A DNA stretch of 64,000 nt. Origin: Macrostomum hystrix (Eukaryota; Platyhelminthes; Macrostomidae). Under the pieces are notes generated by a model that did not search any database, was not told where the DNA came from, and saw only the letters and a program-made list of their open reading frames with translations. Both the position numbers and the translations under genes were made by a program. The DNA is taken from the NCBI GenBank assembly GCA_950097015.1, contig CATNEN010000038.1, positions 2,853,501-2,917,500 on the forward strand, written 5' to 3'. Of the stretch, positions 44,456-55,592 are shown in pieces; position 1 is the stretch's first letter, and every line of letters begins with the position of its first letter.

Positions 44456-47400
44456 TTAGATCTTCTGGAAGGCAGCCACATCAACGGACTGCACCAGATC
44501 CTCGAATTTGGTGATCTCCTCCTCCAGGAAGTCGGTGCCAATCTTGTCGTCTTCGACAACACAGTTGATTTGCAGCTTCTTGATGCCGTAGCCGACTGGG
44601 ACGAGTTTGCTGGCGCCCCACAGCAGGCCGTCAGCAACAATGCTGCGAACCTTGCGCTCCATCTCGGCCATGTCCGTCTCATCGTCCCACGGCTTCACGT
44701 CGAGGAGGATGCTGCTCTTGGCGATCAGAGCTGGCTTCTTGGACTGCCGAGTGGATAGGTGGAATGGTATGAGCTAACATCAGCTGTGAGCATACCCCAG
44801 CTGCACTGTGAGCATACCCCAGCTGCACTGTGAGCATACCCCAGCTGCACTGTGAGCATACCCTATCTGAACTGTGAGCATACCCCAGCTGAACTGTGAG
44901 CATACCCTATCTGAACTGTGAGCATACCCTATCTGAACTGTGAGCATACCCCAGCTGAACTGTGAGCATACCCTATCTGAACTGTGAGCATACCCTATCT
45001 GAACTGTGAGCATACCCCAGCTGCACTGTGAGCATACCCCAGCTGCACTGTGAGCATACCCCAGCTGCACTGTGAGCATACCCTATCTGAACTGTGAGCA
45101 TACCCCAGCTGCACTGTGAGCATACCCCAGCTGCACTGTGAGCATACCCTATCTGAACTGTGAGCATACCCCAGCTGCACTGTGAGCATACCCCAGCTGC
45201 ATTGTGAGCATACCCCAGCTGCACTGTGAGCATACCCCAGCTGCATTGTGAGCATACCCCAGCTGCACTGTGAGCATACCCCAGCTGCACTGTGAGCATA
45301 CCCCAGCTGCACTGTGAGCATACCCCAGCTGCACTGTGAGCATACCCCAGCTGCATTGTGAGCATACCCCAGCTGCACTGTGAGCATACCCCAGCTGCAC
45401 TGTGAGCATACCCCAGCTGCACTGTGAGCATACCCCAGCTGCACTGTGAGCATACCCTATCTGAACTGTGAGCATACCCCAGCTGCATTGTGAGCATACC
45501 CCAGCTGCACTGTGAGCATACCCCCAGCTGCACTGTGAGCATACCCCAGCTGAACTGTGAGCATACCCCAGCTGAACTGTGAGCATACCCCAGCTGCACT
45601 GTGAGCATACCCCAGCTGCACTGTGAGCATACCCCAGCTGAACTGTGAGCATACCCCAGCTGAACTGTGAGCATACCCCAGCTGAACTGTGAGCATACCC
45701 CGGCTATCTAAACCCAGTTCAGCTTCAATCAAAATTCTCACTACTGACCTTCTTCTCCTGGTAGGCCTTCAGCCGCTCCTGTTTGACTCGCTCCGCCTCT
45801 TCGTCCTCGTCGTCGGAGCCGAACAGGTCGATATCCTCGTCATCTTCGTTGGCCTTGGCGTTAGCGGGCGCGGCTGGGGCGGCTGCGGGTTTCCCCTGAG
45901 CCGGCGCGCCGCCCGCGGACAGAGAGGCGAACTTCTTCTCCAGCTCAGCGATGCGGCTGGTCAGACAGTCCACGGCTGTTGGGGACAGCGGGGTGAACTA
46001 GTCATTGCACTGGCTCATAGCAGTAGGTCATTGCTCTGGCTCATAGCAGTAGGTCATTGCTCTGGCTCATAGCAGTAGGTCATTGCACTGGCTCATAGCA
46101 GTAGGTCATTGCTCTGGCTCATAGCAGAAGCTCATTGCACTGGCTCATAGCAGTAGCTCATTGCACTGGCTCATAGCAGTAGATCATTGCACTGGCTCAT
46201 AGCAGTAGGTCATTGCTCTGGCTCATAGCAGTAGGTCATTCCACTGGCTCATAGCAGTAGGTCATTCCACTGGCTTATAGCAGTAGCTCATTGCACTGGC
46301 TCATAGCAGTAGGTCATTCCACTGACTTATAGCAGTAACTGCCTACTAGCTCATTGCTGTCAGTACCATCTCCAAAAGTCAATAAGACATTAACGTATGG
46401 TTATCATTCTCTAATCAATATTTTGTGAGCTGCACAATGGCCCATAATTTGCAGTATTTTGCCCTTGTCCCATCCTATCTAAAGTGCACTGTGACCAACG
46501 GACCGTTGACCCTTCAAATCTCATGAGGCCAATAATGAAGGGAGCAGGACTCACTCTTCTGCAGGTTCTTGTTGTCAGCTTCCAGTTTAGCGATGCGGGC
46601 ATCATCACCAGAAGCGCTCTGAATGTGAATGACCGAAGGAATATTTACCATAAGGACTTTTGCTTGACAAAAACTGATTATTTTACGAAGTATCTGCAAT
46701 CGTTTCATTAGTGCATCACAAAACACAAAAACCTGATTAGAATGACAGAAAACCATTGAAAACAAGGTATGCAAAAAACTATAAAAGCGCAACACTATTA
46801 GGCAAGTAATTAAAAATCCTTAGACACAACACACCCAGATAGCTAGTGGTGATCTTATTGAATTCTAAATGGCCACAAGTAACCCCATTGATATGAGCTA
46901 GAGAGCTTAGACTGACCAGAGACAGCTTAGACTGACCAGAGACAGCTTAGACTGACCAGAGACAGCTTAGACTGACCAGAGACAGCTTAGACTGACCAGA
47001 GACAGCTTAGACTAACCAGAGACAGCTTAACTTGACCTGAGACTGCTCAGACTGACCCGAGACTTCTCAATTCTCATACTGACCTGAGACAGCTCAACCT
47101 GACCTGGGACAGCTCATACTGACCTGAGACAGCTCAACCTGACCTGGGACAGCTCATACTGACCTGAGACTGCTCAGACTGACATTGAGACTGCTCAGAC
47201 TGACCTGAGACTGCTTAGACTGACCTGAGACTGCTCAGACTGACCTGCGACTGCTCAGACTGACATTGAGACTGCTTAGACTGACCTGAGACTGCTCAAC
47301 CTGACCTGAGACTGCTCAGACTGACCTGCGACTGCTTAGACTGACCTGAGACTGCTTAGACTGACCTGCGACTGCTCAGACTGACCTGAGACTGCTTAGA

Positions 47401-48896
47401 CTGACCTGAGACTGCTTAGACTGACCTGAGACTGCTCAAACTGACCTGAGACTGCTTAGACTGACCTGAGACTGCTCAACCTGACCTGAGACTGCTCAGA
47501 CTGACCTGAGACTGATCAACCTGACCTGAGACTGCTCAGACTGACCTGAGACTGCTCAGACTGACCCGAGACTGCTCAGACTGATCTGAGACAGCTCAAC
47601 CTGACCTGAAACTGCTCAGACTGACCTTGAGACTGCTCAGACTGACCTGAGACTGCTCAACCTGACCTGAGACAGCTTAACCTGACCTGAGACTGCTCAA
47701 CCTGACCTGAGACAGCTTAACCTGATCTGAGACTGCTCAGACTGACCTTAAGACAGCTAAAAACATGCTAAGACAGTTTTAAAACCTATAACTTACTACA
47801 AGCCTACAACATAAATGAATAGCATCCAGTATCTAATGAGATATTAACAGATTACTACACCAAGGAAAATATAGTAAATAGATAAAATATTTAAGGTGCA
47901 AAGTGCATGCGAGTCATTAGTAATTATTTATCAAAGAGCAAGTTTTTGTTCCATTCTAGAAACCCGAAGCTAAAGAAAATTAAGAAAGGAAATGATCGAG
48001 CATTTTTAATAGAATATAAAAGAAAACACAGTTTTGTTATCAAAGCATCCCTTGGCCGTACTCGACAACAGCTATGCATAAAAACTGCTTATTTATTTCT
48101 AACGGCTTCAAGTCGGCGGACTTACAGCGTTGGCCAGGCTTTCGTTAATTTTTTGTCTGGCTTTGGCAACCTCCGCACTAAGGGCGGACTTTGGCCTATC
48201 AGCCTAGGTATTGATTGCAGTGAGGAAGCAGTTAGAGCACTATTCCTGAGTGATTTAGACATTTCAGCTCACTCAATGTAGAGTAAATAGTAATTAGTAG
48301 GTCTTGAAAAGACTAAACTGCATGTGAAATCAGGCGAAATCATAATTAATATCTACGTAGGCTTCAAGGAGGGGCTGAATGTGGCCTGAGGGTGGGGGTG
48401 AATGTGGCCTGAAGGAGGGGCTGAATGTGGCCTGAGGGAGGGGCTGAATGTGATCTTAGGGTGGCGCTGAATGTGGCCTGAGGGAGGGGATGAATGTGGC
48501 CTGAGGGAGGGGCTGAATTTGGCCTGAAGGAGGGGCTGAATGTGGCCTGAGGGAGGGGATGAATTTGGCCTGAGGGAGGGGGTGAATGTGGCCTGAGGGA
48601 GGGGCTGAATGTGGCCTGAGGGAGGGGCTGAATGTGGCCTGAGGGAGGGGCTGAATGTGGCCTGAGGGAGGGGCTGAATGTGGCCTGAGGGAGCCTTGGC
48701 TGAAGAGGAAAAACTGCAAGATCTTTTGAGACTTTGATATTTACAGCTAGACTGCTCCCAAGAAATTGCAAAATGCAACTCAACTCACTGATTCAGAGAG
48801 TGGAACACCACACAGAAATTTTATGTACTCCTGTTCATCGCGACTGGCGTTGGGGAACTGGCCACGCGCCTCAGTGGGAAATGAAATAGCCGACAT
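44456..48896 (-). CDS. EEF1D: Translation elongation factor 1 delta (eEF1B delta)
   Basis: Guanine-nucleotide exchange subunit of the eEF1 complex, recycling eEF1A-GDP to eEF1A-GTP in the cytoplasm. Minus-strand exons: 48896-48789, 48203-48126, 46618-46555, 45975-45749, 44743-44456 (TAA); phases match, 254 residues. A leucine-zipper region ([28 protein letters not shown]) distinguishes delta from beta. It is followed by a Pro/Ala-rich linker and the acidic [15 protein letters not shown] motif. The exchange domain follows: [53 protein letters not shown], ending [11 protein letters not shown]. The N-terminal 36 residues ([15 protein letters not shown]) are less conserved, so that exon is less certain. 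Four of its introns are filled with different minisatellites. Confidence 0.93.
44777..45705. repeat. 22-bp minisatellite in EEF1D intron 4
   Basis: About 42 copies of ctgcactgtgagcatacccc plus ag, with CTATCTGAAC and CATTG variants. Read in the sense of EEF1D each unit ends GGTATGCTCACAG, an acceptor-like string. Minus frames are open because the unit lacks stops. Confidence 0.96.
45995..46345. repeat. 26-bp minisatellite in EEF1D intron 3
   Basis: About 13 copies of ctcatagcagtaggtcattg plus ctctgg, with CACTGG, TCCACTGG and AGCTCATTG variants. Confidence 0.93.
46905..47750. repeat. 20-bp minisatellite in EEF1D intron 2
   Basis: About 42 copies of cttagactgacctgagactg. A distinct subtype with CCAGAGACAG comes first, then mixtures of TCAACCTGACC, ATTGAG and CTGCGACTG variants. 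Confidence 0.95.
48362..48697. repeat. 23-bp minisatellite in EEF1D intron 1
   Basis: About 14 copies of tggcctgagggaggggctga plus atg, with GGGATG, GGGGTG and AAGGAG variants. In the sense of EEF1D the unit reads CATTCAGCCCCTCCCTCAG, pyrimidine-rich and ending in AG. Confidence 0.95.
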
Positions 48897-49089
48897 GATG
48901 CTCCTTGATTTGTTGATTCGATGTAACTTTTACTTAATTGCACTAACTGACTGGCAAGCTGCCTAGCTGAAAAAGTATGTTTTAGTTATATATTTAAACA
49001 TAATCAAACATTTACTTATTTATTTAGTCATAAAATTTAAAATTGTTTATAGTTTGTAGTTGAATTATTTTTTATATAATTGATATTAA

Positions 49090-49300
49090 TAATAATAATT
49101 GATTTCACCTGCCCCAATTGGGACAGAAGTGCAGACAACAGCAGTCTCAGAGCACAGTGCATCTGAAGGCTGCATACAGCTGTTTAGTCCATGTACTGGG
49201 GTGTCACCAAACCACCCTCAATTACCCCAGCTAATGCTAGTATCCATTTAACTCATACATGCGCAACACCCGGCTGACCCATCCGGGTGAAACGAGGGCC
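49090..49300 (-). mobile_element. Dispersed repeat family B, minus copy
   Basis: On the minus strand: ACTAAACAGCTGTATGCAGC, CTTCAGATGCACTGTGCTCT, CCCAATTGGGGCAGGTG and an AATTATTATTATTAATATC tail. Near 49232 it carries the CAGCTAATGCTAGTATCCAT segment shared with the SINE at 44040. Confidence 0.5.
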
Positions 49301-49559
49301 AAGCAAGGTAAGTCGCAAAAACCAATCAACCAAGTGCAAAAAAATCAAACGGGGGACCAAGGGACAAAAAAATAAGGCGGTGAAGAAGAGGAATAAGGGG
49401 AGAGAAAAAGAGAGCAAATGAGAGCAAACTAAGTTGTAAATAGAGCAATCAAACGAACTAAGTCGCAAATGAGAGCAAACTAAGTTGTAAATAGAGCAAA
49501 AACTAAGTTGCATGGCCGGCTAAGATTTGGGAGGTTGCACATGTATGGCCCAACAGAAA

Positions 49560-49720
49560 CATATGAGTAAGAAACTTTTCCATAATGGTATGAAATTCAG
49601 TGATTAACCCAACAATAAAATGGATACTTTGCATAGCAGCCCTCTAAGTCCATGGACTGAATAGATGTACACAGCCTTATAAGTGCCACACAACAGATGC
49701 AACTATGCCACTACATGTAG
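49560..49720 (+). mobile_element. Dispersed repeat family B, plus copy
   Basis: TAAGTCCATGGACTGAATAG, ACACAGCCTTATAAGTGCCA and ACAACAGATGCAACTATGCC match the copy at 7366-7430. It lies in inverse orientation to the copy at 49090. Confidence 0.45.
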
Positions 49721-50086
49721 CTACATTTGGTCTTATTAGGTTGTGTAGCAATTTTTCTTTGAATTCTCTTTTAACATTAAAACTCTAATTTTTTTCTACT
49801 CAAAAATACTATTTTAGAAACTTTAGAATTTTAAAATAAACAGACTGCGGTATTGACAATTTTTTGGAAGTAGCAGAAATTCAGAATATTCTTTGCATTT
49901 AGCCTATAATATTTTACCATTATATGATATTATACAAAGTGAATTTTATATATAAGCCCATGCTATTAATTTATGCACATATTGAACAATATTTATGTAT
50001 TTATTTAATTTTAAAAGTTTATTTATACTGATAAACCAAACGCTAATAGCTTGCTAAATTAGTTAATTTAGTTATTATAATTATTA

Positions 50087-52505
50087 CTAGCTTTTTTTGC
50101 CCGTTGTTTTTGGGGCAGAAATTTAAAGCAAAGCAGTAAGCAATTCACGTCTCTGTATTAACTTTATAGTGAAGGTCACCATTTATTTATTTACTGCATG
50201 AATGAAAAGTGAAGAGTTTGTTTAAGGGCGTACTGGCTCTGACAGCCAGTCAACGTCAGCATATCGAACCATCAGGTTTGGGTAAACTTTTGCCTTGAGC
50301 TCCTGCACTGACTGCACAATGGTTCCGATTGTAGCGATCGATGACTGCCCATTCTCTGTGCTAATCTCCAGCAGACCATTGCCGATTCGCAATAGATTGG
50401 CAGAGAACTCATGAGCTGTTTCGTCTCCTTGAATTGTAGCTCTCATGTTTGTTCGTAGGTGCAACTTCACAACCAATGGCCACAGGTGAGATGATTTTAG
50501 GAAAGCATTAATCTCATCAGCAGGAGTGCCTCGCGGAATCACAGGCAGCGTCTGTCTAAAGTCTCCAGACAGCAGCAGAGTGACACCACCCATCAGTTGA
50601 TTGCTATTGCGCAGGTCTTTCAAAGTTAAGTTGAGTGCTTCAAATGCCAGTTTGTGGGACATGGTACACTCATCCCAGACGATAAGCTTGCAAGCCTGAA
50701 GCACTCTGGCAGTGCCTGTGTTTTTCTTGATGTTGCACAGCGGATTCTCCGCTCAAGACAGATCAAGCGGCAACTTCAGTGCTGAGTGGGCAGTGCAACC
50801 GCCTGGCAGCAAGGTGGCTGTAATTCCAGAGGAAGCTACAGCAATGGCAACGTCACCTCGTTGCCTGACCTTTGCCAGAAGAAGGTTGATTAGAAATTTT
50901 TTTCCTGTGCCACCTGGAGCATCAAGAAAAACCATGCCACCAACGTTGTTGTTGACTCTGCGCAATAGCTCGCGGTACGCCTCTAGCTGCTCAGGCATGA
51001 GTCGGGGCTCATTCTCCTCTATGAACTGTCCCAGCTGCTCCTGGTCATCCAGCTCTTCCAGCAGTCCCAGTCGCTGACATGCTTCATGAAAAGTTTGGCA
51101 GGTATGGCCTTCCACCGTTCTAATGTGTCTAAATGACGTCGGACCAATCACGGTGTGTAGCAGGTAGTAGCATTCACTGTGGTTTGGGTGCACCGTGTAC
51201 TCTGGCTAATGCATCAGTCTGTCGTATTTCAGGATGGCCTGGAACTGCAGCGCCTTGAACCCGCCGCTTCCATCCTTTCGAAGAGGCGTTCCATGTGTAA
51301 TAGGCAGGCACCTGGTGGTACAGCAAAGTCCTGGCAAAGGGGTCTTCAGCGCACAACTTGAAGAAAGCAGTAAGAGTAGTGTCCTGTGGCCTTTGAGCAC
51401 GCTGCTGGATGTTCTCCTCCGTAAAGTATACTCTCTGACCGTTTTCCAGGTGCACACTGAGGTGCATGACAGTTGGGTGGCGTTCATGAATAGAGAATCC
51501 GAAGATTCGCCACATTGCCTCGTTAGAGCTGATACCTTCCGCTCTTGAAGCGATTGACTTCGTCAAATTCGTTTACTATGCCTCCAGGTCCCTCAATGTT
51601 GAACACTGCTTGGTCGCTACCCTTGTTCACGTACTTGCAAATGTACTTGATTGATTTAACAGAGTTGCAGTACTCAACGTTGATGTGTGGATTGAACACC
51701 TTGGACAGTAGCGGGCAGTAGGGAACGACCCATCTGTTGTCCAGATCGATCTCTTCATTCCCATGGCTGCATAGAATAATGCGAGTGGTAAAGCCGCCAT
51801 CCTCACGTGATCTCTGTCGATACAGCGGATAACCGTCTTGTATTTTAGCAAAGCACTGTACGCCAGCCTCTCTCTTTCTTCTATCCCAGGCTGGCTGGAG
51901 AGAAATATTGACCGGAGAGCCCTGCGCACTGGGACGCCACCGCACTCACCGCACTCAGTCTCAGTGCTGCTTGGGGGCCAGTAGACAGTCTAGGGGTTTG
52001 GGCTGTGTACATTCACGGCTTGAAATACAATGTACAGTCTGGGGCTTCGGCGCCCGGGGAAGGGAGGGGGTGGCTGTAATAAAATTTGGCCCGCAGAGTG
52101 GCGGAGGGGAGTTGGGGTGGCTGTCCTCGGAAAACAAAAAGTGACTCACTTTGAGATGATGCAGCTTTGCTCTGGATTGAGTAGAGATGTTCAAAATTGA
52201 CAGCATTGTTGGAAAACATGTAAAGTGTAAGTGGATCAAATTTGGAGAAAATCTGACAAAGTGGGGCGACGATATGCCGAATTGAGTGATTTTTTGACGA
52301 TTTTTGAGCAGTTTTTTGCACTTTTGAGCAGGAAGGAAATGATTTTTCGGGAATTTGAGTAGCCTATTGCACTCAGCGTAGGTGGTTTTAGGTATGTGCA
52401 AAGTTTGGTGCGATTTGGTTGAGCGGTTTCGGCGTCTATAAAGACAAAAGGTTGCACACAGACAGACAGACAGACAGACAGAGTTTTCACTTTTATATAT
52501 ATAGA
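50087..52505 (-). mobile_element. Helitron, complete termini, internally decayed
   Basis: Rolling-circle transposon of 2,419 bp on the minus strand. The 5' end is A|TCTATATATATAAAAGTG, followed by (CTGT)n and CGCCGAAACCGCTCAACCAA, a typical Helitron leader. The 3' end has a hairpin TGCCCC-AAAAACAA-CGGGCA, then AAAAAGCTAG|T (50087). Insertion is between A and T, as Helitrons require. The inside holds Rep and helicase remains in several frames, so it is not autonomous. Confidence 0.85.
50222..51945 (-). pseudogene. Helitron Rep/helicase remnant, frameshifted
   Basis: Reading in minus direction: the end of the Rep region (NPHINVEYCNSVKSIKYICK, 51945-51523), a linker (ISSNEAMWRIFGFSIHERHP, 51566-51174), and Pif1-type helicase motif I (APGGTGKKFL, 51193-50753). 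Then comes motif II (LIVWDECTM) with LLLSGDFRQTLPV (50704-50222). The pieces lie in different frames, with at least three frameshifts or stops. Walker A has Lys where Thr normally follows GK. Most of the N-terminal Rep and the last helicase motifs are missing, compared with autonomous elements that usually exceed 5 kb. Confidence 0.9.
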
Positions 52506-55380
52506 TAGGTTATGATTATTATAGCCTAGTATGGGTTTGTACCCTATTAGTCTCCAACTCACAACTTGAAAGTGTAACAGGGCTTGTCTCTCTACTTTTT
52601 TCTCTTTCTTGGTAGCATATCTTTTGGCCTCTTCTATTCTTTTATATCCTTCTCTACTGTTCACGTTCTCCGTATGTCTTTAACTCGGTGGCCCTGAAAA
52701 GGGCCGTTTTAACACCACAACTCTTACATTGTGCGATTCTCCTAGGTAGCGCTTCTGCACTGGCACGAGCGGTTTATCCAGTGCTAAGGCACTGGTCTCT
52801 TATTTTCCAGTCTCTGCTGGGCGTTTCTCCAGGATCAGAGGGTCACAGCCTCAATCCTCGGTTTCGCACTAAATGTGTTTCCTCAATAACTAACACAACA
52901 CGTTTGCTTTATTCAAATAGATCTTTTTACTCAGATATTGCCTTTCTTGGCTCACTGGCAGGTTGTATTATCACCACGAAAAACTTCATGCTTATATAGC
53001 ATTTATCAACTTTGTTTTAATAATGCATATTTACTAAATTATATTATAAAGTATATAAAATATTTATAATATGTAATATACTATATGTATATAAAATATG
53101 TAATAAAATTTTGTAGCGTGAGAAAATAAAAAGAAAACCATCACCAGCTATAATGCAGAAAAATATAGACCTATTACAAAAGTCAAGGGTTTGCTTATTT
53201 ATAACACTTTGTTACACTTAGAACAATTTGTCTCTTTTAGCAAGATAGCAAAACTATATTTTTAATTCACCTAGCTATAATTTTTTTAGCTAGGATAATT
53301 AAAGGTGGGTGTTGTATCTCCAAGTCTATAGTAACCATTGATAGACTAAACAGTTATATATAAGCTTTATATATGCCATTACCACAATTATTTTGGCCTG
53401 ATATTACTACTTATATATTATTACTAGGCCTAATATAAAACGTTAGGGCTAGGCTTTTAATAAGTACTTTATAGGAATTTTTTTAAAACATGAATCTGGC
53501 GCATTCTCTAAATTTCAGGTTGGTATAGCACAAGATAGGGCAGCATAAGGTAACATGGCTAGGCATGGGGAAATTTTGTGTTGTGTAGCATACTAGCCTG
53601 AAGGAAACAATATTTTCAATGGTTCAAATACTTTTTAAAAAAATTGTGGGTTTTTATGTATTTCTATGTTGACCACACACTATAGGGCCTACAATTTTAG
53701 TGGTAAGATTAATGCTAAATCTTCAACATAGGCCTATAGTAAAAATAGTAATTCCGAATAGTCTTTCACATATGCTAGCTAGGCCCAACATTCTATTATT
53801 ATTATACTTCACAAGGACAAATATATATCTCAGCTTTGAGGCTTAAAATGAAGGCTGCAACATGAACATCATTCGAAACTATGTAGTAGTACCAGTTGTA
53901 GGCTTGAGACTTAATAGTCCCAAATGAGCTCTTAGTAGCTGTTGGTTATAGAAAATGTTCTCCTAGGACCTAAATTTCACGCATCCGGCCTGGCTGACTT
54001 GAGTGCTGACTGCAGTCTGAAGCAATAATATTGTTAGAACAAGAGTATAAGTTTATGTTTTTGTTAAACGAGAACTCTATACTTACTGATGCACCATAAA
54101 TATGTACACAGGCTAATATAATAGCTAAATTTTATCCAAACCCAACGTAAATCTTATCATGCCTCTAAATAAAAAAATACAGATTCACAAGATCTTGTGG
54201 TAAATTCATAAAATCGAGTTCGACGTTACATCAAATAGACATACGAAATATCGCGCAAATTTCTCACTATAACAAAATTATTCTCCCTTGCTTGTATTTG
54301 TACTTTAGCGCTGCTCTGATAATCAGTGTTTCATAAAACTGTATTACTTTATTTTTTACTGCGATTTAATATCTAACTGCCATGAAACTATCCTTTTAAT
54401 TTTCTGTCGAAGCCAATTCATCAAAGTAAATCTGCATATCATGAACATCAATATTTTTATAATGATTATTGTTTTTAATCCAATCTATTTATACTAATCC
54501 ACTTACACAGAGCTCAAGCGTTCATGCTTTAAGATTTTACAGTCTAAATTATTTTGCTTGCGTTACTTCGCAAGAGCTCATACACCAAGTGTGTACTTGC
54601 GCCTTTGTTCTCTCCTGTAGCCCGTCTCGCAGATTTCTTTAACCCTGGCCTACCTAAATTTAGTGTCACTGGGACAATATTTTAATAAATTAAATAAGTT
54701 AAATATTGAGAACAAATTTCTTCTCTATTCACTTTTGTAGTGCTGCCGCCTTCCCAATCCAGTCGGTTTAAATGCTTTAAAAAGCAAAACGGACGTGTGC
54801 ATTTTATATAAATAAAAGTAGATCCCCAATAGGCAAAAGTATAATACTTACTACATTTTAAAACAATAGACAATAACAAGTCATTAGACTGAATTCAATT
54901 CTACAATTTTTTTGGCTTGTGATTTAATGAATATTATGGCCAGAACGATTGGTACTCGTATATTGGTAGATGGTTTCTTGATTGAACTTATGATAATTAG
55001 TGCGTAGAAAAGAAAAAAACTGAATAAAACAATGCTGTTCCGCTTCTTCTTTGGACAATATAAATTAAGGATAAGTAAAACAAAATGCGTCGCACCGTTT
55101 ATAGATTTAGATTATTATTACTCGCAGCTTGTTACTTTCGCCATTTTCGCAGCTAGAAAATTACGCAGGTCTTGCAGCACGCAGAGTGGTTGAAACTCGG
55201 AGTCGGAGATACAAAAGTTTCATGACGATGGACTACCCAGGAAATAAGTTGCGACCTAAGTAAAGAAGTTTTTAAATGCTGTGTTTTAGCAGCAAACATT
55301 GAATAATAGGCATTGAAAAACAGACAACAAAACTGAAGAATTTCAGCAAATTATTTCTATCACTTGGTCGACCGCGATAG
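52506..55380. other. AT-rich intergenic region
   Basis: About 2.9 kb between the Helitron and API5. Apart from a tRNA-like SINE fragment at 52765-52880 no gene, array or element was recognised. Open frames here are short and have atypical composition. Confidence 0.45.
52765..52880 (+). mobile_element. tRNA-like SINE head, family C
   Basis: GAGCGGTTTATCCAGTGCTA and AGGCACTGGTCTCTTATTTT resemble a tRNA D-arm and anticodon region. GGGTCACAGCCTCAATCCTC resembles a decayed B box. It has no similarity to families A or B. This is probably a diverged tRNA-derived repeat and not a working tRNA. Confidence 0.4.
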
Positions 55381-55383
55381 AAG

Positions 55384-55389
55384 TTTATT
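55384..55389 (-). promoter_or_regulatory. Poly(A) signal for API5
   Basis: TTTATT on plus gives AATAAA on minus, about 205 bp past the API5 stop. Confidence 0.45.
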
Positions 55390-55592
55390 ATTGTAAGTAG
55401 AGAAAATTTTACACGTATTAACCCTTTATATAACTCTTAAACCCCATACCGACTTCACGCAGCATTTTTGACTAAGACTAAGAACTACCTGTAAAATTAT
55501 TTGTGATATAAGTACAGCACAGAGTACAGTCAAAAAGCAAGTAATAAACAAAAAAACAACAGTAAAAACAAAGCATTTTGCTTGCTGCGCTT

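Larger units (their letters stand above)
48897..50086. other. Intergenic region between EEF1D and the Helitron
   Basis: It should contain the EEF1D promoter. The only recognisable content is two family B dispersed repeats at 49090-49300 and 49560-49720. Confidence 0.4.

Noticed and set aside
44780-45741. Several minus frames of [20 protein letters not shown] type
   Set aside because: 22-bp array in an EEF1D intron; the peptide is the unit read through three frames.
50712-51548. Plus-strand frames over the Helitron
   Set aside because: Antisense shadows of the helicase remnant on minus.
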